Shown: positions 51,222 through 59,661 of the stretch, in pieces | Layout of the letters: each line of letters begins with the position of its first letter | Numbering within the stretch: position 1 is the stretch's first letter | Origin: Streptomyces sp. BV286 | GTDB taxonomy: Bacteria; Actinomycetota; Actinomycetes; Streptomycetales; Streptomycetaceae | Assembly: GCF_019090165.1 (NCBI RefSeq) | Contig: NZ_JAHRIB010000079.1 | Location: 1-64,000 of the forward strand | DNA: 64,000 nt | Reading direction: 5' to 3' | Program-made: the position numbers and the translations under genes | The notes under the pieces: generated by a model | What the model was told of the DNA's origin: nothing | What the model saw: the letters and a program-made list of their open reading frames with translations, nothing else | Databases searched by the model: none

Positions 51222-52814
51222 TCAGACCGTGAACTCCCGGATCACCGTGTTCCGGAACACCGCCTGCCCGTCGATGGTGAACAGTGCCAGCCCCGTGTCG
51301 GACGGGTCGGGGAAGGCCTCGGTCGAGTGCACGTACCGGCCGTCGCCGACGAACATCTCGACGGACGTGCGGTCGACGAGGATGCGCAGGCGGACCGTGC
51401 GGGCGGACAGGTCGAAGGGCGTCCGGCTCTCCTGCCAGCGGCCGGAGGTGTCGGGGCTCACGGTGTAGCCGCGGTTGACGAAGGCGTAGTCGCCGTAGAC
51501 CCCCGCGTCGATGTGCCGCCCGCCGTCCGACGACCGCCGCAACTGGAGCCCCGCACCGGTCAGTTGGTCCCAGGTGATGTCACAGGTCAGCTCGTACGCG
51601 GTGCCCGTGTACGCGAGCAGCCGCGTGCCGTCGACCGTGAGGTCGCCGAGGTCCACCGTGCGCGAGACGTGGTCGTCCAGGGCCGCCACCGGCTGGGACG
51701 CCAGGTAGTACGCACCCGATGACGCGCGCCGCAGCCGTATCTCGCGGACGATCGAGTCGGTGCCGTTGAAGCCGTCGCACTCCATCGTGGGGGTGGTGCC
51801 CGCGTAGTCCCAGTGGTTCATCCACCCGATCGCGTACCGTGCGGCCGGGTCCAGGACTCCGTTCGTGTCGCGCTTGTCGAAGGTGACCGCCGCGTACCAG
51901 TCCCAGCCGTGGTCCAGCCACTGGGGATCGGACACGTCGGCGGTGAAGGCCGTGCCGTCGAAGGAACCCGTCCAGTACGCGAACGTGCTCGGCCGCCCGG
52001 AGCCCTTGCCGTTGGCGCTGACGCCCAGGACCCACTTCCAGGTCCCGTCCTGCGCCCGGATGCGGAACAGGTCGGGGCACTCCAGGACGCCGATGCCGCC
52101 CCTGATGAAGCCGCCGACGTACGTCCACGCCTTGAGGTCGGCGGAGTGGTAGAAGCCGACCTTGTCGTTCTCGGCGAGCAGCATCACCCACCGCCCGCGC
52201 TCCTCGTCGCGGATCACCTTGGGGTCGCGGAAGTCCCGTACGCCGGGGTTGGCGAGGACCGGGGCGGTGCCGTGGTGCGTGAAGGTGCGGCCGTTGTCCG
52301 TCGAGTAGTACAGGTACTGGGCCTGGGTGACGTCGTCGGGCGCCATGGTCGCGAGGACGATCACCGCGCCCGCGCCGAAGCCCGCCGTGTCGTCCGTGTC
52401 GATGACCGCCGAACCCGACCAGACATCGCCGTTCGGGGTCGTGTTCTTCGGCACGGCGACGCCCCGGTCGGTGAAGGAGACGAGGTCGGTGCTGGTGGCC
52501 AGGCGCCAGGCGGTGCCGGCCGCCGTGCCGCCCGTCGAGTAGTCGGGGTTGTAGAGGTAGTAGTAGTGGTACTCGCCGTCGATCCAGACCGGACGCTGCG
52601 GGTCGTTCATCCACTGGTCGGGGACCGTGAAGTGGTACGCGGCGCGGTAGCTGCCCGTGCACGCGGCCGCCGTGGCCCCGGCGGGCGCCGCCATCGCCGG
52701 TCTCACGAAGTCCGGAAGCAGAGCACCGGCGGCACCGGCGGCCGAGGCCGCCAGCAGCGACCTCCTGGACAGAGTCCCCCACGGACTCAGCGAACTCCTC
52801 GGCATGTCACGCAT
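51222..52814 (-). CDS. secreted GH32 levanase/inulinase
   Basis: 530 aa from ATG 52814 (AAGGGAG 7 nt upstream). Tat signal with SRRSLL at 16-21 and an Ala/Gly-rich hydrophobic core to about 45. GH32 triad: nucleophile D71 in WMNDP, transition-state stabiliser D197 in FRDP, acid/base E245 in ECPDLF. A C-terminal beta-sandwich ends with RILVDRTSVEMFVGDG. It would cut fructans outside the cell. Divergent from the sugar-import operon, with LacI-type operators in both promoters. Confidence 0.9.
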   Translation of the reverse strand: MRDMPRSSLSPWGTLSRRSLLAASAAGAAGALLPDFVRPAMAAPAGATAAACTGSYRAAYHFTVPDQWMNDPQRPVWIDGEYHYYYLYNPDYSTGGTAAGTAWRLATSTDLVSFTDRGVAVPKNTTPNGDVWSGSAVIDTDDTAGFGAGAVIVLATMAPDDVTQAQYLYYSTDNGRTFTHHGTAPVLANPGVRDFRDPKVIRDEERGRWVMLLAENDKVGFYHSADLKAWTYVGGFIRGGIGVLECPDLFRIRAQDGTWKWVLGVSANGKGSGRPSTFAYWTGSFDGTAFTADVSDPQWLDHGWDWYAAVTFDKRDTNGVLDPAARYAIGWMNHWDYAGTTPTMECDGFNGTDSIVREIRLRRASSGAYYLASQPVAALDDHVSRTVDLGDLTVDGTRLLAYTGTAYELTCDITWDQLTGAGLQLRRSSDGGRHIDAGVYGDYAFVNRGYTVSPDTSGRWQESRTPFDLSARTVRLRILVDRTSVEMFVGDGRYVHSTEAFPDPSDTGLALFTIDGQAVFRNTVIREFTV

Positions 52815-52876
52815 CGTGCGGCTCCCTTCCCCGACATCGCCGTCGGGACGCGGCTCGTGTGACTCAGGTGGCCGGA

Positions 52877-52904
52877 ACCGTATACCTAACTCGTTAAAGG
52901 TCAA
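52877..52904 (-). promoter_or_regulatory. GH32 promoter with operator inside the spacer
   Basis: Minus strand: TTGACC (52904-52899), a 16-bp spacer, TACGGT (52882-52877). The spacer holds CTTTAACGAGTTAG (52899-52886), which shares ACGAGTTAG with the site at 53000-53013. A repressor here would block polymerase directly. Confidence 0.6.
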
Positions 52905-52952
52905 CCCTTCACACACATTCCGTTCACGTGACTCCCCATCCGTCCCCACCCC

Positions 52953-52982
52953 TTGACAGAGCCACAACGGGATTCTCATCAT
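52953..52982 (+). promoter_or_regulatory. promoter of fructan import operon
   Basis: TTGACA (52953-52958), 18 bp, CATCAT (52977-52982). The start site would be near 52989, leaving a leader of about 33 nt that contains the operator at 53000-53013. Confidence 0.5.
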
Positions 52983-52999
52983 CGGGGAATCAACCTCGA

Positions 53000-53013
53000 C
53001 TAACACGAGTTAG
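53000..53013. promoter_or_regulatory. LacI-type operator CTAAC-N4-GTTAG
   Basis: CTAACACGAGTTAG is a dyad with 5-bp arms, 8 bp before the start codon of the solute-binding-protein gene. With the related site at 52886-52899 it forms a pair 114 bp apart, a distance that would allow looping. The LacI gene at the end of the operon is the natural candidate. Confidence 0.6.
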
Positions 53014-53021
53014 GCTCGCCG

Positions 53022-54431
53022 ATGACCGACTCGCTCCTCTCCCGCCGGGGCCTGATGCGCTACGGCGCGTACGGCGCCGGAGCCGCCGCTGTCGCCGGTG
53101 TCGCGGCCGGCTGGGACCGCCTCACCGCCGCCGACATCCCCGGTCGCGACGACGGCTCGCTCGTCATCGCCACCCTGGGCTCCGCCTTCAACCCCGACGC
53201 CCAACGCGCCCTGCGCGACGGGTTCCGCGAAGTCCACCCCGACATCAGGATCCGTATCAACCCCGTACAGGCCTACGACTGGTCGGACTTCTTCTCCAAG
53301 ATCCTCACCCAGATCGCCGCGGGCACGGCGCCCGACCTCGTGTACGTCGCCACCGAGGGCGTGCAGCTCTTCGCCCAGCGGCTCGGCGTACCGCTGGACC
53401 GGTGGGCGAAGCGGGACGCAGCCGAGCTGCGCTCGTACTTCGCCGACGTCCATCCCTCACTGGTCGAGTCGATGATGTACGAGGGAAGCCTCTACCAGCT
53501 GCCGGTCGAGTTCAACGCGGCCGACATGTACCTCAACACCCGGGTCCTGGAACGCGCCGGCGCCGGCCTCCCCGACAACGACTGGACCCACGACGACTTC
53601 ACGACGCTGCTGCGCGCGATGAAACGCAGCAACGGCGCCGGATTCACCCCGTACTTCTGGACCAACCGGCTGTGGGGCGGCGTGGTCCCCTGGCTGTTCG
53701 CGGGCGGCACCAACCTCCTCGCCGAGTCCAGGGCTCCCGGGGGCGACTGGCTCTGGAACTCCTTCTACCCCGAGGCACAACGGCGCGGCCGGGGCGGCGG
53801 CTACCGGTGGACGACACCCCAGGCCGACTCCGACCGCGTCGCGGAGGTCTACGACTATCTCGCCTCCCTCATCCAGGAGGACCTGTGCACCCGGCCGGAG
53901 GGCGGCGACGGCCGCAACCTCGTCGGCGTGTTCTCCACCGGCCGCGTCGGTGTCACACCCGCGGGCGGCTTCTGGGCGGGCGGCCTGCACGAGGCGGGCA
54001 TGAAACCGGCCGACTACGACGTGCGGCACTTCCCCCGCTGGCGTACCCGGCGTCACCAGTTCGGCGCCGCCGGGTACGCGATGCTGCGCACGTCGAAGAT
54101 GCGGGACGAGGCCTGGGAGTTCATCAAGTACGCCGCCCGCAAGGACGTGATGACCCAGCTCTTCGCAGCCAACCAGACCACTCCTGCCCGCCGTTCCATG
54201 GTCGACGAGGCCCGCTACCGGGAGACAGGACCGGCCCACTGGCAGGTCTTCTACGACACCCTCGACAAGATCCCCTCCACCGGCCCGATCCCGGCCCCGC
54301 CGCAGGTCAACGAAGTCGAGCAGCTGCTGATCAAGCACACCGGAACCGCCCTCGCGAGCCCCGGCGCGGTGCGCCCCGCGCTGCGCCGGCTGCAGGGGGA
54401 CCTGGAGAAGGCCATGGAGCGTGAAGTGTGA
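53022..54431 (+). CDS. ABC sugar-binding protein, family 1, Tat-exported
   Basis: 469 aa. Tat signal SRRGLM at 7-12 followed by an Ala/Gly-rich core to about 32; no lipobox cysteine is seen, so membrane retention is unclear. Mature region is a MalE/UgpB-like binding protein (TAPDLVYVATEG, LPVEFNAADMYLNTRVLERAG, AWEFIKYAARKD). Start ATG 53022 with only a weak ribosome site (TTAGG). With the two permeases it would import fructo-oligosaccharides. GTGA overlap with the first permease. Confidence 0.85.
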   Translation: MTDSLLSRRGLMRYGAYGAGAAAVAGVAAGWDRLTAADIPGRDDGSLVIATLGSAFNPDAQRALRDGFREVHPDIRIRINPVQAYDWSDFFSKILTQIAAGTAPDLVYVATEGVQLFAQRLGVPLDRWAKRDAAELRSYFADVHPSLVESMMYEGSLYQLPVEFNAADMYLNTRVLERAGAGLPDNDWTHDDFTTLLRAMKRSNGAGFTPYFWTNRLWGGVVPWLFAGGTNLLAESRAPGGDWLWNSFYPEAQRRGRGGGYRWTTPQADSDRVAEVYDYLASLIQEDLCTRPEGGDGRNLVGVFSTGRVGVTPAGGFWAGGLHEAGMKPADYDVRHFPRWRTRRHQFGAAGYAMLRTSKMRDEAWEFIKYAARKDVMTQLFAANQTTPARRSMVDEARYRETGPAHWQVFYDTLDKIPSTGPIPAPPQVNEVEQLLIKHTGTALASPGAVRPALRRLQGDLEKAMEREV

Positions 54432-55402
54432 CGAACACCGAGATCAGGCCTGCCCGGCCGGAGCCCGCCCGTCCCCGCAGGGCCCGCGGCGCCCGTAAGG
54501 CATCCGGGCCCGCGGCCACGACCGCCCGCACCCGGGGCACCCGTCTGCTCGCCGTACTGTTCCTCGCGCCCACCGTCGTCGGCATCGTCGTCTTCACGGT
54601 CGTACCGATCGTCGGCTCGGTCGTCCTCAGCCTCTTCCAATGGGACGTGATCGACGACCCGCGCTGGGCCGGAGCGGCCAACTACCGTGAAATCCTTACT
54701 GACTCAACAGTCCTCGTCTCCTTCCGCAACACGCTCGTCTTCATGGTGCTCGCGGTCGCACTCCAGCTGCTGATCGCGCTCGTGCTGGCGATCGCGGTGA
54801 ACGGCCGGATGCCCAAGTGGCTGCGGTCCGTGTTCCGTTCGGCGTTCTTCTTCCCGCTGGTGCTGTCCGCCGCGTCCATCTCGGTGGTGATGAAGTACCT
54901 GTTCAACCAGGACTTCGGCCCCGTGAACTGGCTGCTTGGCACGGTCGGCATCCCCTCGGTCCCCTGGCTGACCTCGGAGAACGGGGCGATGGCGGCCGTG
55001 GTCCTGGCGTACGTCTGGCAGCAGTTCGGCTTCTCGTTCCTGCTGTTCGTCGGCGGCCTGAACAACATCCCGAAGGAGGTGCACGAGGCGGCCGCCCTGG
55101 ACGGCGCGAGCGGGGTGCGCAAGCACCTCGCCGTCACCCTGCCACTGCTGTCGCCCACGCTCCTTGTGGCGTCCGTGGTCGGCATCATCAACGCCCTCCA
55201 GGTCTTCGAGCAGCCGTACGTCCTCACGGCGGGCGGCCCCGGCGACTCCACCCGCACGGTCGTGATGGTCATCTACGAGACGGCCTTCGAGCAGCTCCGC
55301 TTCGGCGAGGCGTCCGCCGTGGGCGTCCTGCTGTTCGTTCTGATCATGGCGGTCACCGCACTCCAGTTCCGGCTCAGCCGGCGTTACGTCCACTACCAGT
55401 GA
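54428..55402 (+). CDS. ABC sugar permease, MalF/UgpA type
   Basis: 324 aa, GTG start at 54428 overlapping the binding-protein stop. An Arg/Pro/Ala-rich cytoplasmic N-terminus of about 35 residues precedes six helices. The ATPase-docking EAA loop reads EVHEAAALDGASGVRKHLAVTLPLL. Pairs with the following MalG-type permease. No ATP-binding gene lies in the locus, so a shared ATPase such as MsiK is expected. Confidence 0.88.
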   Translation: MTNTEIRPARPEPARPRRARGARKASGPAATTARTRGTRLLAVLFLAPTVVGIVVFTVVPIVGSVVLSLFQWDVIDDPRWAGAANYREILTDSTVLVSFRNTLVFMVLAVALQLLIALVLAIAVNGRMPKWLRSVFRSAFFFPLVLSAASISVVMKYLFNQDFGPVNWLLGTVGIPSVPWLTSENGAMAAVVLAYVWQQFGFSFLLFVGGLNNIPKEVHEAAALDGASGVRKHLAVTLPLLSPTLLVASVVGIINALQVFEQPYVLTAGGPGDSTRTVVMVIYETAFEQLRFGEASAVGVLLFVLIMAVTALQFRLSRRYVHYQ

Positions 55403-56328
55403 GCCGGGTGAGTCAGTTGAGTACGAGTTCCCTCTCGAAATCCCTGCCGGGTTCGGCACCGGGTGCGATGCCGGGTCCCCGCACGAGCCCCACCGCGTCA
55501 CGCGTACGGCACGGCCTGGCACCCTGGGGCCGGATCGCGGGCCTGGCGCTGTGCGCCCTGCTGACGCTCGGCCCGGTCATCTGGACGGTGTCGACATCGC
55601 TGCGCACACCGGCGGAGTCCTTCGACCTGCCGCCGAGGATCATCCCCACGGACCCCACCGTCGACGCCTACCGCGGGGTCTTCGACCAGATCGACGTCTG
55701 GCTGTACGCGCTGAACTCCACGCTGGTGACCGCGCTGATCGCGGCCGGCCAGATGATCACCGCGGGCCTGGCGGGCTATGCCTTCGCCCGCCTGGAATTC
55801 CGCTTCAAGAAGCCGCTGTTCGCGCTGGTCCTGGCCACGATGATGGTGCCGTTGCAGGTCACGATGGTCCCGGTCTTCCTGGAACTGAAGACGTTGGGCC
55901 TGACCGACACCCTCCTCGGCCTCATCATCCCCGCCTTCCCGACGGCCTTCGGCACCTTCCTGATGCGCCAGTACTTCCTGGGCATGCCGAAGGACCTGGG
56001 CGAGGCGGCGATGATCGACGGCGCGGGCCCGTGGCGCGTCTTCCGGTCGGTGTACGCCCCCTTGGCGGCCCCCGGTCTCGCCATCGTCGGCGTCCTGGCC
56101 TTCAACTACCACTGGAACGAGTTCTTCCGGCCGCTGATCCTCGAAACCTCCACCGAGAACCTGACGCTGCCCCTGGGCCTGGTCTCCCTCCAGGGCAATC
56201 TCGGCACCGGCTCGATCTCCGTGGTCCTCGCCGGAGTCGTCCTCTCCATGCTCCCCGCCGTCCTCGTCTTCGTCGTCGGCCAGCGCCCTCTGCGCGAGGG
56301 CATCACATCCGCAGGAGTCAATCGTTGA
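55399..56328 (+). CDS. ABC sugar permease, MalG type
   Basis: 309 aa, GTG 55399 overlapping the previous stop (GTGA); GTG 55408 is an alternative. Six helices after a Ser/Pro-rich N-terminus of about 40 residues. EAA loop DLGEAAMIDGAGPWRVFRSVYAPL; the family marker NYHWNEFFRPLI is present. Ends overlapping the GH32 start by TTGA, so import and intracellular hydrolysis are coupled. Confidence 0.88.
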   Translation: MSRVSQLSTSSLSKSLPGSAPGAMPGPRTSPTASRVRHGLAPWGRIAGLALCALLTLGPVIWTVSTSLRTPAESFDLPPRIIPTDPTVDAYRGVFDQIDVWLYALNSTLVTALIAAGQMITAGLAGYAFARLEFRFKKPLFALVLATMMVPLQVTMVPVFLELKTLGLTDTLLGLIIPAFPTAFGTFLMRQYFLGMPKDLGEAAMIDGAGPWRVFRSVYAPLAAPGLAIVGVLAFNYHWNEFFRPLILETSTENLTLPLGLVSLQGNLGTGSISVVLAGVVLSMLPAVLVFVVGQRPLREGITSAGVNR

Positions 56329-57734
56329 GTTCCGTGAGCCGGCCGACCGACGCCCACAGCCCGCGCTTCCGGGTCCGGCCGCCGTCCAACTGGATGAACG
56401 ACCCGAACGGCCCCGTGCGCTGGGGCGGTCGGTACCACCTCTTCTACCAGCACAACCCCGACGCACCCGTCCACGCGAACATCCACTGGGGCCACGCCTC
56501 CAGCCCCGACCTCGCCCACTGGGACGACCACGGGATCGCCCTGCGGCCGACGCCCGGCGGCCCGGACGAGGCGGGCTGCTGGTCCGGCTGCGTGGTGGAC
56601 GACCAGGGCGTACCGACAGCCGTGTACTCCGGGATCGACCGCGACCACCAGGGCCTGAGCGCGGTCTGCCTCGCCGTGGCGGAGGACGACGACCTCCAGC
56701 AGTGGAAGCAACTGCCGGTCCCGGTGGTCGCCGCCCCACCCCCCGGCCTGGACGTGACGATGTTCCGGGACCCGTTCGTCTTCCGCTTCGCCGGCCGCCG
56801 CTGGGCACTGATGGGCGCCGGCCACGCCGACGGCACCCCGTCCGTCCTGGTGTACGACTGCGAGGACCTGTACGACTGGCGGTTCGCCGGGGTCCTGCTG
56901 GACGGCCGGGACGCGGCGGCGGCCCGCGCCTTCGGTACGCGGGCGATCGGCTGGGAGTGTCCGCAGCTGTGGGAGACGGCCGGGGGCGACTGGGTGCTGG
57001 CGGTGGCCCTGTGGGACGGCGACCCGCTGAGCACCGCGTACCTGACGGGTCATCTGGTGGAGGAGCCGGACGGTGGACCGAGGTTCGCGGCCGGTCCGGG
57101 CGGCGGCCCGCTGGACCTCGGCCGTGACTTCTACGCCCCCTCCGTCCTCCAGGACACGGTGTCCGGCCGCGCCCTGCTCTGGGGCTGGTCCTGGGAGTCA
57201 CGCCCGCCGGAAGAGGTGGCCCGCGCGGGCTGGTCGGGAGTCCTCACCGCACCACGCCTGATGGACACCCACGAGGACGGCACGCTACGGGTCGTACCGG
57301 CTCCGGAACTCGAACTCCTGCGAGCGGCCGTCCCGTTCACGGCCGCACCAGGACCGCACCGGCCGCTCCCCCACGCGTACGACCTGCTGGTGACCGCCCG
57401 TTCAGCGGCGACCGTGAGTCTGCTGCGGGCCGCGTCCGGGGCCGAACTGACCGTACGGCTCGATCCGGCGTCCGGCACGGTGACCCTGGACCGCACGGCC
57501 TGGCCACGCGCCCGCCCGGACGGCACGGCCCCCCTGTTCCTGCCGACCCCGCCGGCCGAGACCCTCACCGTACGGATCCTCGTGGACGGCTCCCTGCTGG
57601 AACTGTTCGCGGGCGACCGGGCGACGGCCACGGAACGGGTCTACCGACGCGACGACGACATCGCGGAGCTGGCCGTGTCGGGCGCGGACGTCGAGGTCAC
57701 GGGCTGGGAGCTGGTCCCACCGAACCCCGCATGA
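56325..57734 (+). CDS. intracellular GH32 beta-fructosidase
   Basis: 469 aa from a TTG at 56325, chosen because AGGAG lies 7 nt before it and the codon overlaps the permease stop (TTGA). GTG 56334 is possible but poorly spaced. No signal peptide. Catalytic residues D26 (WMNDPNG), D149 (FRDP) and E211 (WECP). C-terminal sandwich with RILVDGSLLELFAGD. It would split imported fructosides in the cytoplasm, the counterpart of the secreted GH32. Its last 38 nt overlap the convergent lacI-type gene. Confidence 0.9.
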   Translation: MSSVSRPTDAHSPRFRVRPPSNWMNDPNGPVRWGGRYHLFYQHNPDAPVHANIHWGHASSPDLAHWDDHGIALRPTPGGPDEAGCWSGCVVDDQGVPTAVYSGIDRDHQGLSAVCLAVAEDDDLQQWKQLPVPVVAAPPPGLDVTMFRDPFVFRFAGRRWALMGAGHADGTPSVLVYDCEDLYDWRFAGVLLDGRDAAAARAFGTRAIGWECPQLWETAGGDWVLAVALWDGDPLSTAYLTGHLVEEPDGGPRFAAGPGGGPLDLGRDFYAPSVLQDTVSGRALLWGWSWESRPPEEVARAGWSGVLTAPRLMDTHEDGTLRVVPAPELELLRAAVPFTAAPGPHRPLPHAYDLLVTARSAATVSLLRAASGAELTVRLDPASGTVTLDRTAWPRARPDGTAPLFLPTPPAETLTVRILVDGSLLELFAGDRATATERVYRRDDDIAELAVSGADVEVTGWELVPPNPA

Positions 57735-58761
57735 CGACGGGGCACTCCAGCCGCCGGGTGGTGACCGGCGGCGCGGTCCCGCTGCCGATGGCGTCCAGGA
57801 GCAGGCGGACGGCCGTCTCTCCCATCGCGCGATGGGGCAGGGCGACCGTGGTGAGGGGCGGGCTGAGGAAGGCCGCCATGTGCTCCTGGTCGTCGTAGCC
57901 GACGACGGACAGGTCGGCGGGCACGTCGAGGCCCAGGCGCGCGGCGGCGTGGAGGACGCCCGCGGCGACCCGGTCGTTGTAACAGACGATCCCCGTGGGC
58001 CGCCGGTGGGCCGGAACACCGTCCAGCAGCCGCAGCGCGCCCTGGTACCCGGCGTCGATCTCCCCTCCCGTCCGCACGACCCAGTCCTTCCCAGCCGTCA
58101 GCCCCACCGTCCGCAGCGCGTCCCGGAAGCCGCGCAGCCGTTCCGCGGTCGCGATGTCGTCCAGACCGCCCACCAGGGCGACCCGGCGGTGGCCCGCGTC
58201 GAGGAGGACGCGTGCGGCGCTGCGGCCACCGGCCCGCTCGGCGGGGATGACGGCCGCGAGGGAACCGTCCTCGGGGAGACAGTTGGCGAGCACGGCGAAC
58301 GTGTGGTGCAGCCCTTCCGGCACCCGGGCGCGGCGCAGCGACAGCGCGGCGTAGATGATCCCGTCGACCCTCCGGTCGAGCAGTTCGGCGACGGCCGCGT
58401 CCTCGGCGACCGGGTCCTGCCCTGAATCGACGGTGAGCACCAGGTGCTCGCTGTTCCACGCCATGTCCATGGCCCCGCGCAGCAGCCGCCCGGCGAACGG
58501 GGAGGTGGCGATCTCGTCCGTGACCAGACCGATCACGGCGGTACGACGCCGGCGCAGTCCACGGGCGACGGCGTGCGGCCGGTAGCCGAGCTGTGCTGCC
58601 GCCTTGCGGATCTTCTCCTGCGTCTCGGCGGAGAGGTTGCCCTGGGCACGCCCGTTGAAGACGAAGGACACGGCCGTGTGCGAGACCCCGGCGAGCCGGG
58701 CGACATCCTTCGAGGTCGCACGCTCGGCTCCGCCGCCCCGCGTCTTCTCGACCCCGCCCAT
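57697..58761 (-). CDS. LacI-family regulator of the fructan locus
   Basis: 354 aa. HTH at about 17-40 (SKDVARLAGVSHTAVSFVFNG) and hinge LGYRPHAVARGLRRRR, then a periplasmic-binding-protein-like effector domain (VIGLVTDEIATSPFAG, DRRVDGIIYAA, VVGYDDQEHMAAF). Convergent with the operon it probably represses via the CTAAC-type operators. The 38-nt tail-to-tail overlap gives antisense 3' ends. ATG 58761 with GGGGA upstream. Confidence 0.88.
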   Translation of the reverse strand: MGGVEKTRGGGAERATSKDVARLAGVSHTAVSFVFNGRAQGNLSAETQEKIRKAAAQLGYRPHAVARGLRRRRTAVIGLVTDEIATSPFAGRLLRGAMDMAWNSEHLVLTVDSGQDPVAEDAAVAELLDRRVDGIIYAALSLRRARVPEGLHHTFAVLANCLPEDGSLAAVIPAERAGGRSAARVLLDAGHRRVALVGGLDDIATAERLRGFRDALRTVGLTAGKDWVVRTGGEIDAGYQGALRLLDGVPAHRRPTGIVCYNDRVAAGVLHAAARLGLDVPADLSVVGYDDQEHMAAFLSPPLTTVALPHRAMGETAVRLLLDAIGSGTAPPVTTRRLECPVVMRGSVGPAPSP

Positions 58762-59103
58762 GCACCGTCCCCGCCGACTTCGCCCGACCGGCCAAGCCTA
58801 CCCGCGGAAACCACCACGGAGCCCGCCACCGCGGGCCGCACGGGGCGACCGGATTCGTGAGTCGGTGCGGCGAGGCGGCGTCGGTCCGGGCTGCCTGGAT
58901 CAGCATCCAGCGCCGGGATCGAAGGGAGCCCGTACGGTCGGCCCAGCGCCCACGAACGGGCACATCCGCGCAGCTCGAAGCCTCTTGAACCAGCAACCCC
59001 GGCAACGAGGTTGAACTCATGCGCAGCGGATTCGGCCCGTTCGCCCAAGGTCCTGAATACGCACTCCTGCTGAGACGTTTCCGCAGGTTACAGACGTGCA
59101 CAG
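58762..59103. other. 342-bp region between lacI-type gene and tRNA
   Basis: No credible gene. It holds the imperfect inverted repeat at 58953-59043. An open minus frame here has no ribosome site and reads as low-quality sequence. Confidence 0.55.
58953..59043. repeat. imperfect inverted repeat able to form a closed 91-nt structure
   Basis: CGAACGGGC (58953-58961) and ATCCGC (58964-58969) pair with GCGGAT (59026-59031) and GCCCGTTCG (59035-59043). The inside can also form CCTC/GAGG and AACC/GGTT stems. It lies 60 nt downstream of the tRNA 3' end and upstream of the LacI gene. It could be a terminator, a leader or a small RNA. Confidence 0.4.
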
Positions 59104-59177
59104 TGGGGCGGGTGGGACTCGAACCCACGGCCGGCGGATTATGAGTCCGCTGCTCTAACCGGCTGAGCTACCGCCCC
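59104..59177 (-). tRNA. tRNA with CAT anticodon (elongator Met or Ile2)
   Basis: 74 nt. Acceptor stem GGGGCGG/CCGCCCC with discriminator A, D-loop AGCTCAGCCGGTTAGAGC, anticodon loop CTCATAA (CAT at 59143-59141), T-arm GGGTTCGAACCC-like. CCA is not encoded. It lacks initiator features. The GGACTCATAATCC anticodon stem resembles tRNA-Ile2, whose CAT would be modified to lysidine, but an elongator Met cannot be excluded. A TATGCT -10-like box lies at 59224-59219. Confidence 0.9.
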
Positions 59178-59311
59178 ATTACGGCGCGTCGCGCACATTT
59201 GTGCGCGCCGTCTGCCGCAGCATAGCCGCTCATACGATCTCCTGCTTCGGATGGTCGACTTCGCCTGCCCTCAAGGACCTCACCTGGGGCGCAGCGGTTC
59301 CCGCGGACATG
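59178..59311. other. spacer between tRNA genes
   Basis: Contains a hairpin with arms GCGCAC/GTGCGC near 59191-59206 just before the tRNA(CAT) 5' end, and the probable promoter of that tRNA. Nothing else seen. Confidence 0.4.
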
Positions 59312-59334
59312 AAAAAGGACCCCATCGGGGTCCT
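59312..59334 (-). terminator. terminator of the tRNA-Asn pair
   Basis: Minus strand: AGGACCCC, 3-nt loop, GGGGTCCT, then TTTTT. A textbook intrinsic terminator 12 nt after the second tRNA-Asn. Confidence 0.9.
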
Positions 59335-59345
59335 CGTTCCGGTTG

Positions 59346-59418
59346 CTCTCCCGACTGGACTCGAACCAGTAACCTGCCGGTTAACAGCCGGCTGCTCTGC
59401 CAATTGAGCTACGGAAGA
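59346..59418 (-). tRNA. tRNA-Asn (GTT), promoter-distal copy
   Basis: 73 nt. Anticodon GTT (59385-59383) in CTGTTAA. Acceptor stem TCTTCCG/CGGGAGA includes one G-U pair; discriminator G; CCA not encoded. Identical to its neighbour from D-arm through T-arm. Confidence 0.95.
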
Positions 59419-59424
59419 TCGAAG

Positions 59425-59497
59425 CTCCCCCGACTGGACTCGAACCAGTAACCTGCCGGTTAACAGCCGGCTGCTCTGCCAATTGAGCTACAGGGGA
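59425..59497 (-). tRNA. tRNA-Asn (GTT), promoter-proximal copy
   Basis: 73 nt. Acceptor stem TCCCCTG/CGGGGGA with one G-U pair; discriminator G. Separated from the second copy by 6 nt, so both come from one precursor. A small leader hairpin (CCCTGG/CCAGGG, 59524-59542) lies upstream. Confidence 0.95.
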
Positions 59498-59661
59498 TTG
59501 CCTCGCTTGCATCGAACGTACCTCCCTGGGTATTCGCCAGGGGGCGTGCGCTCGCTGCGACACATACATTAGCGCAAGCAGGGGGGTGCTCCGCCAATCG
59601 GTAACCCGCCTGCGACCGACGCCGCCGCAATGACCGACCCACAAGAGGAAGGGTGGCCCCC

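Noticed and set aside
58533..59048. Minus-strand open frame between the LacI gene and the tRNA
   Set aside because: Overlaps the LacI start in another frame, has no ribosome site and no recognisable protein features.
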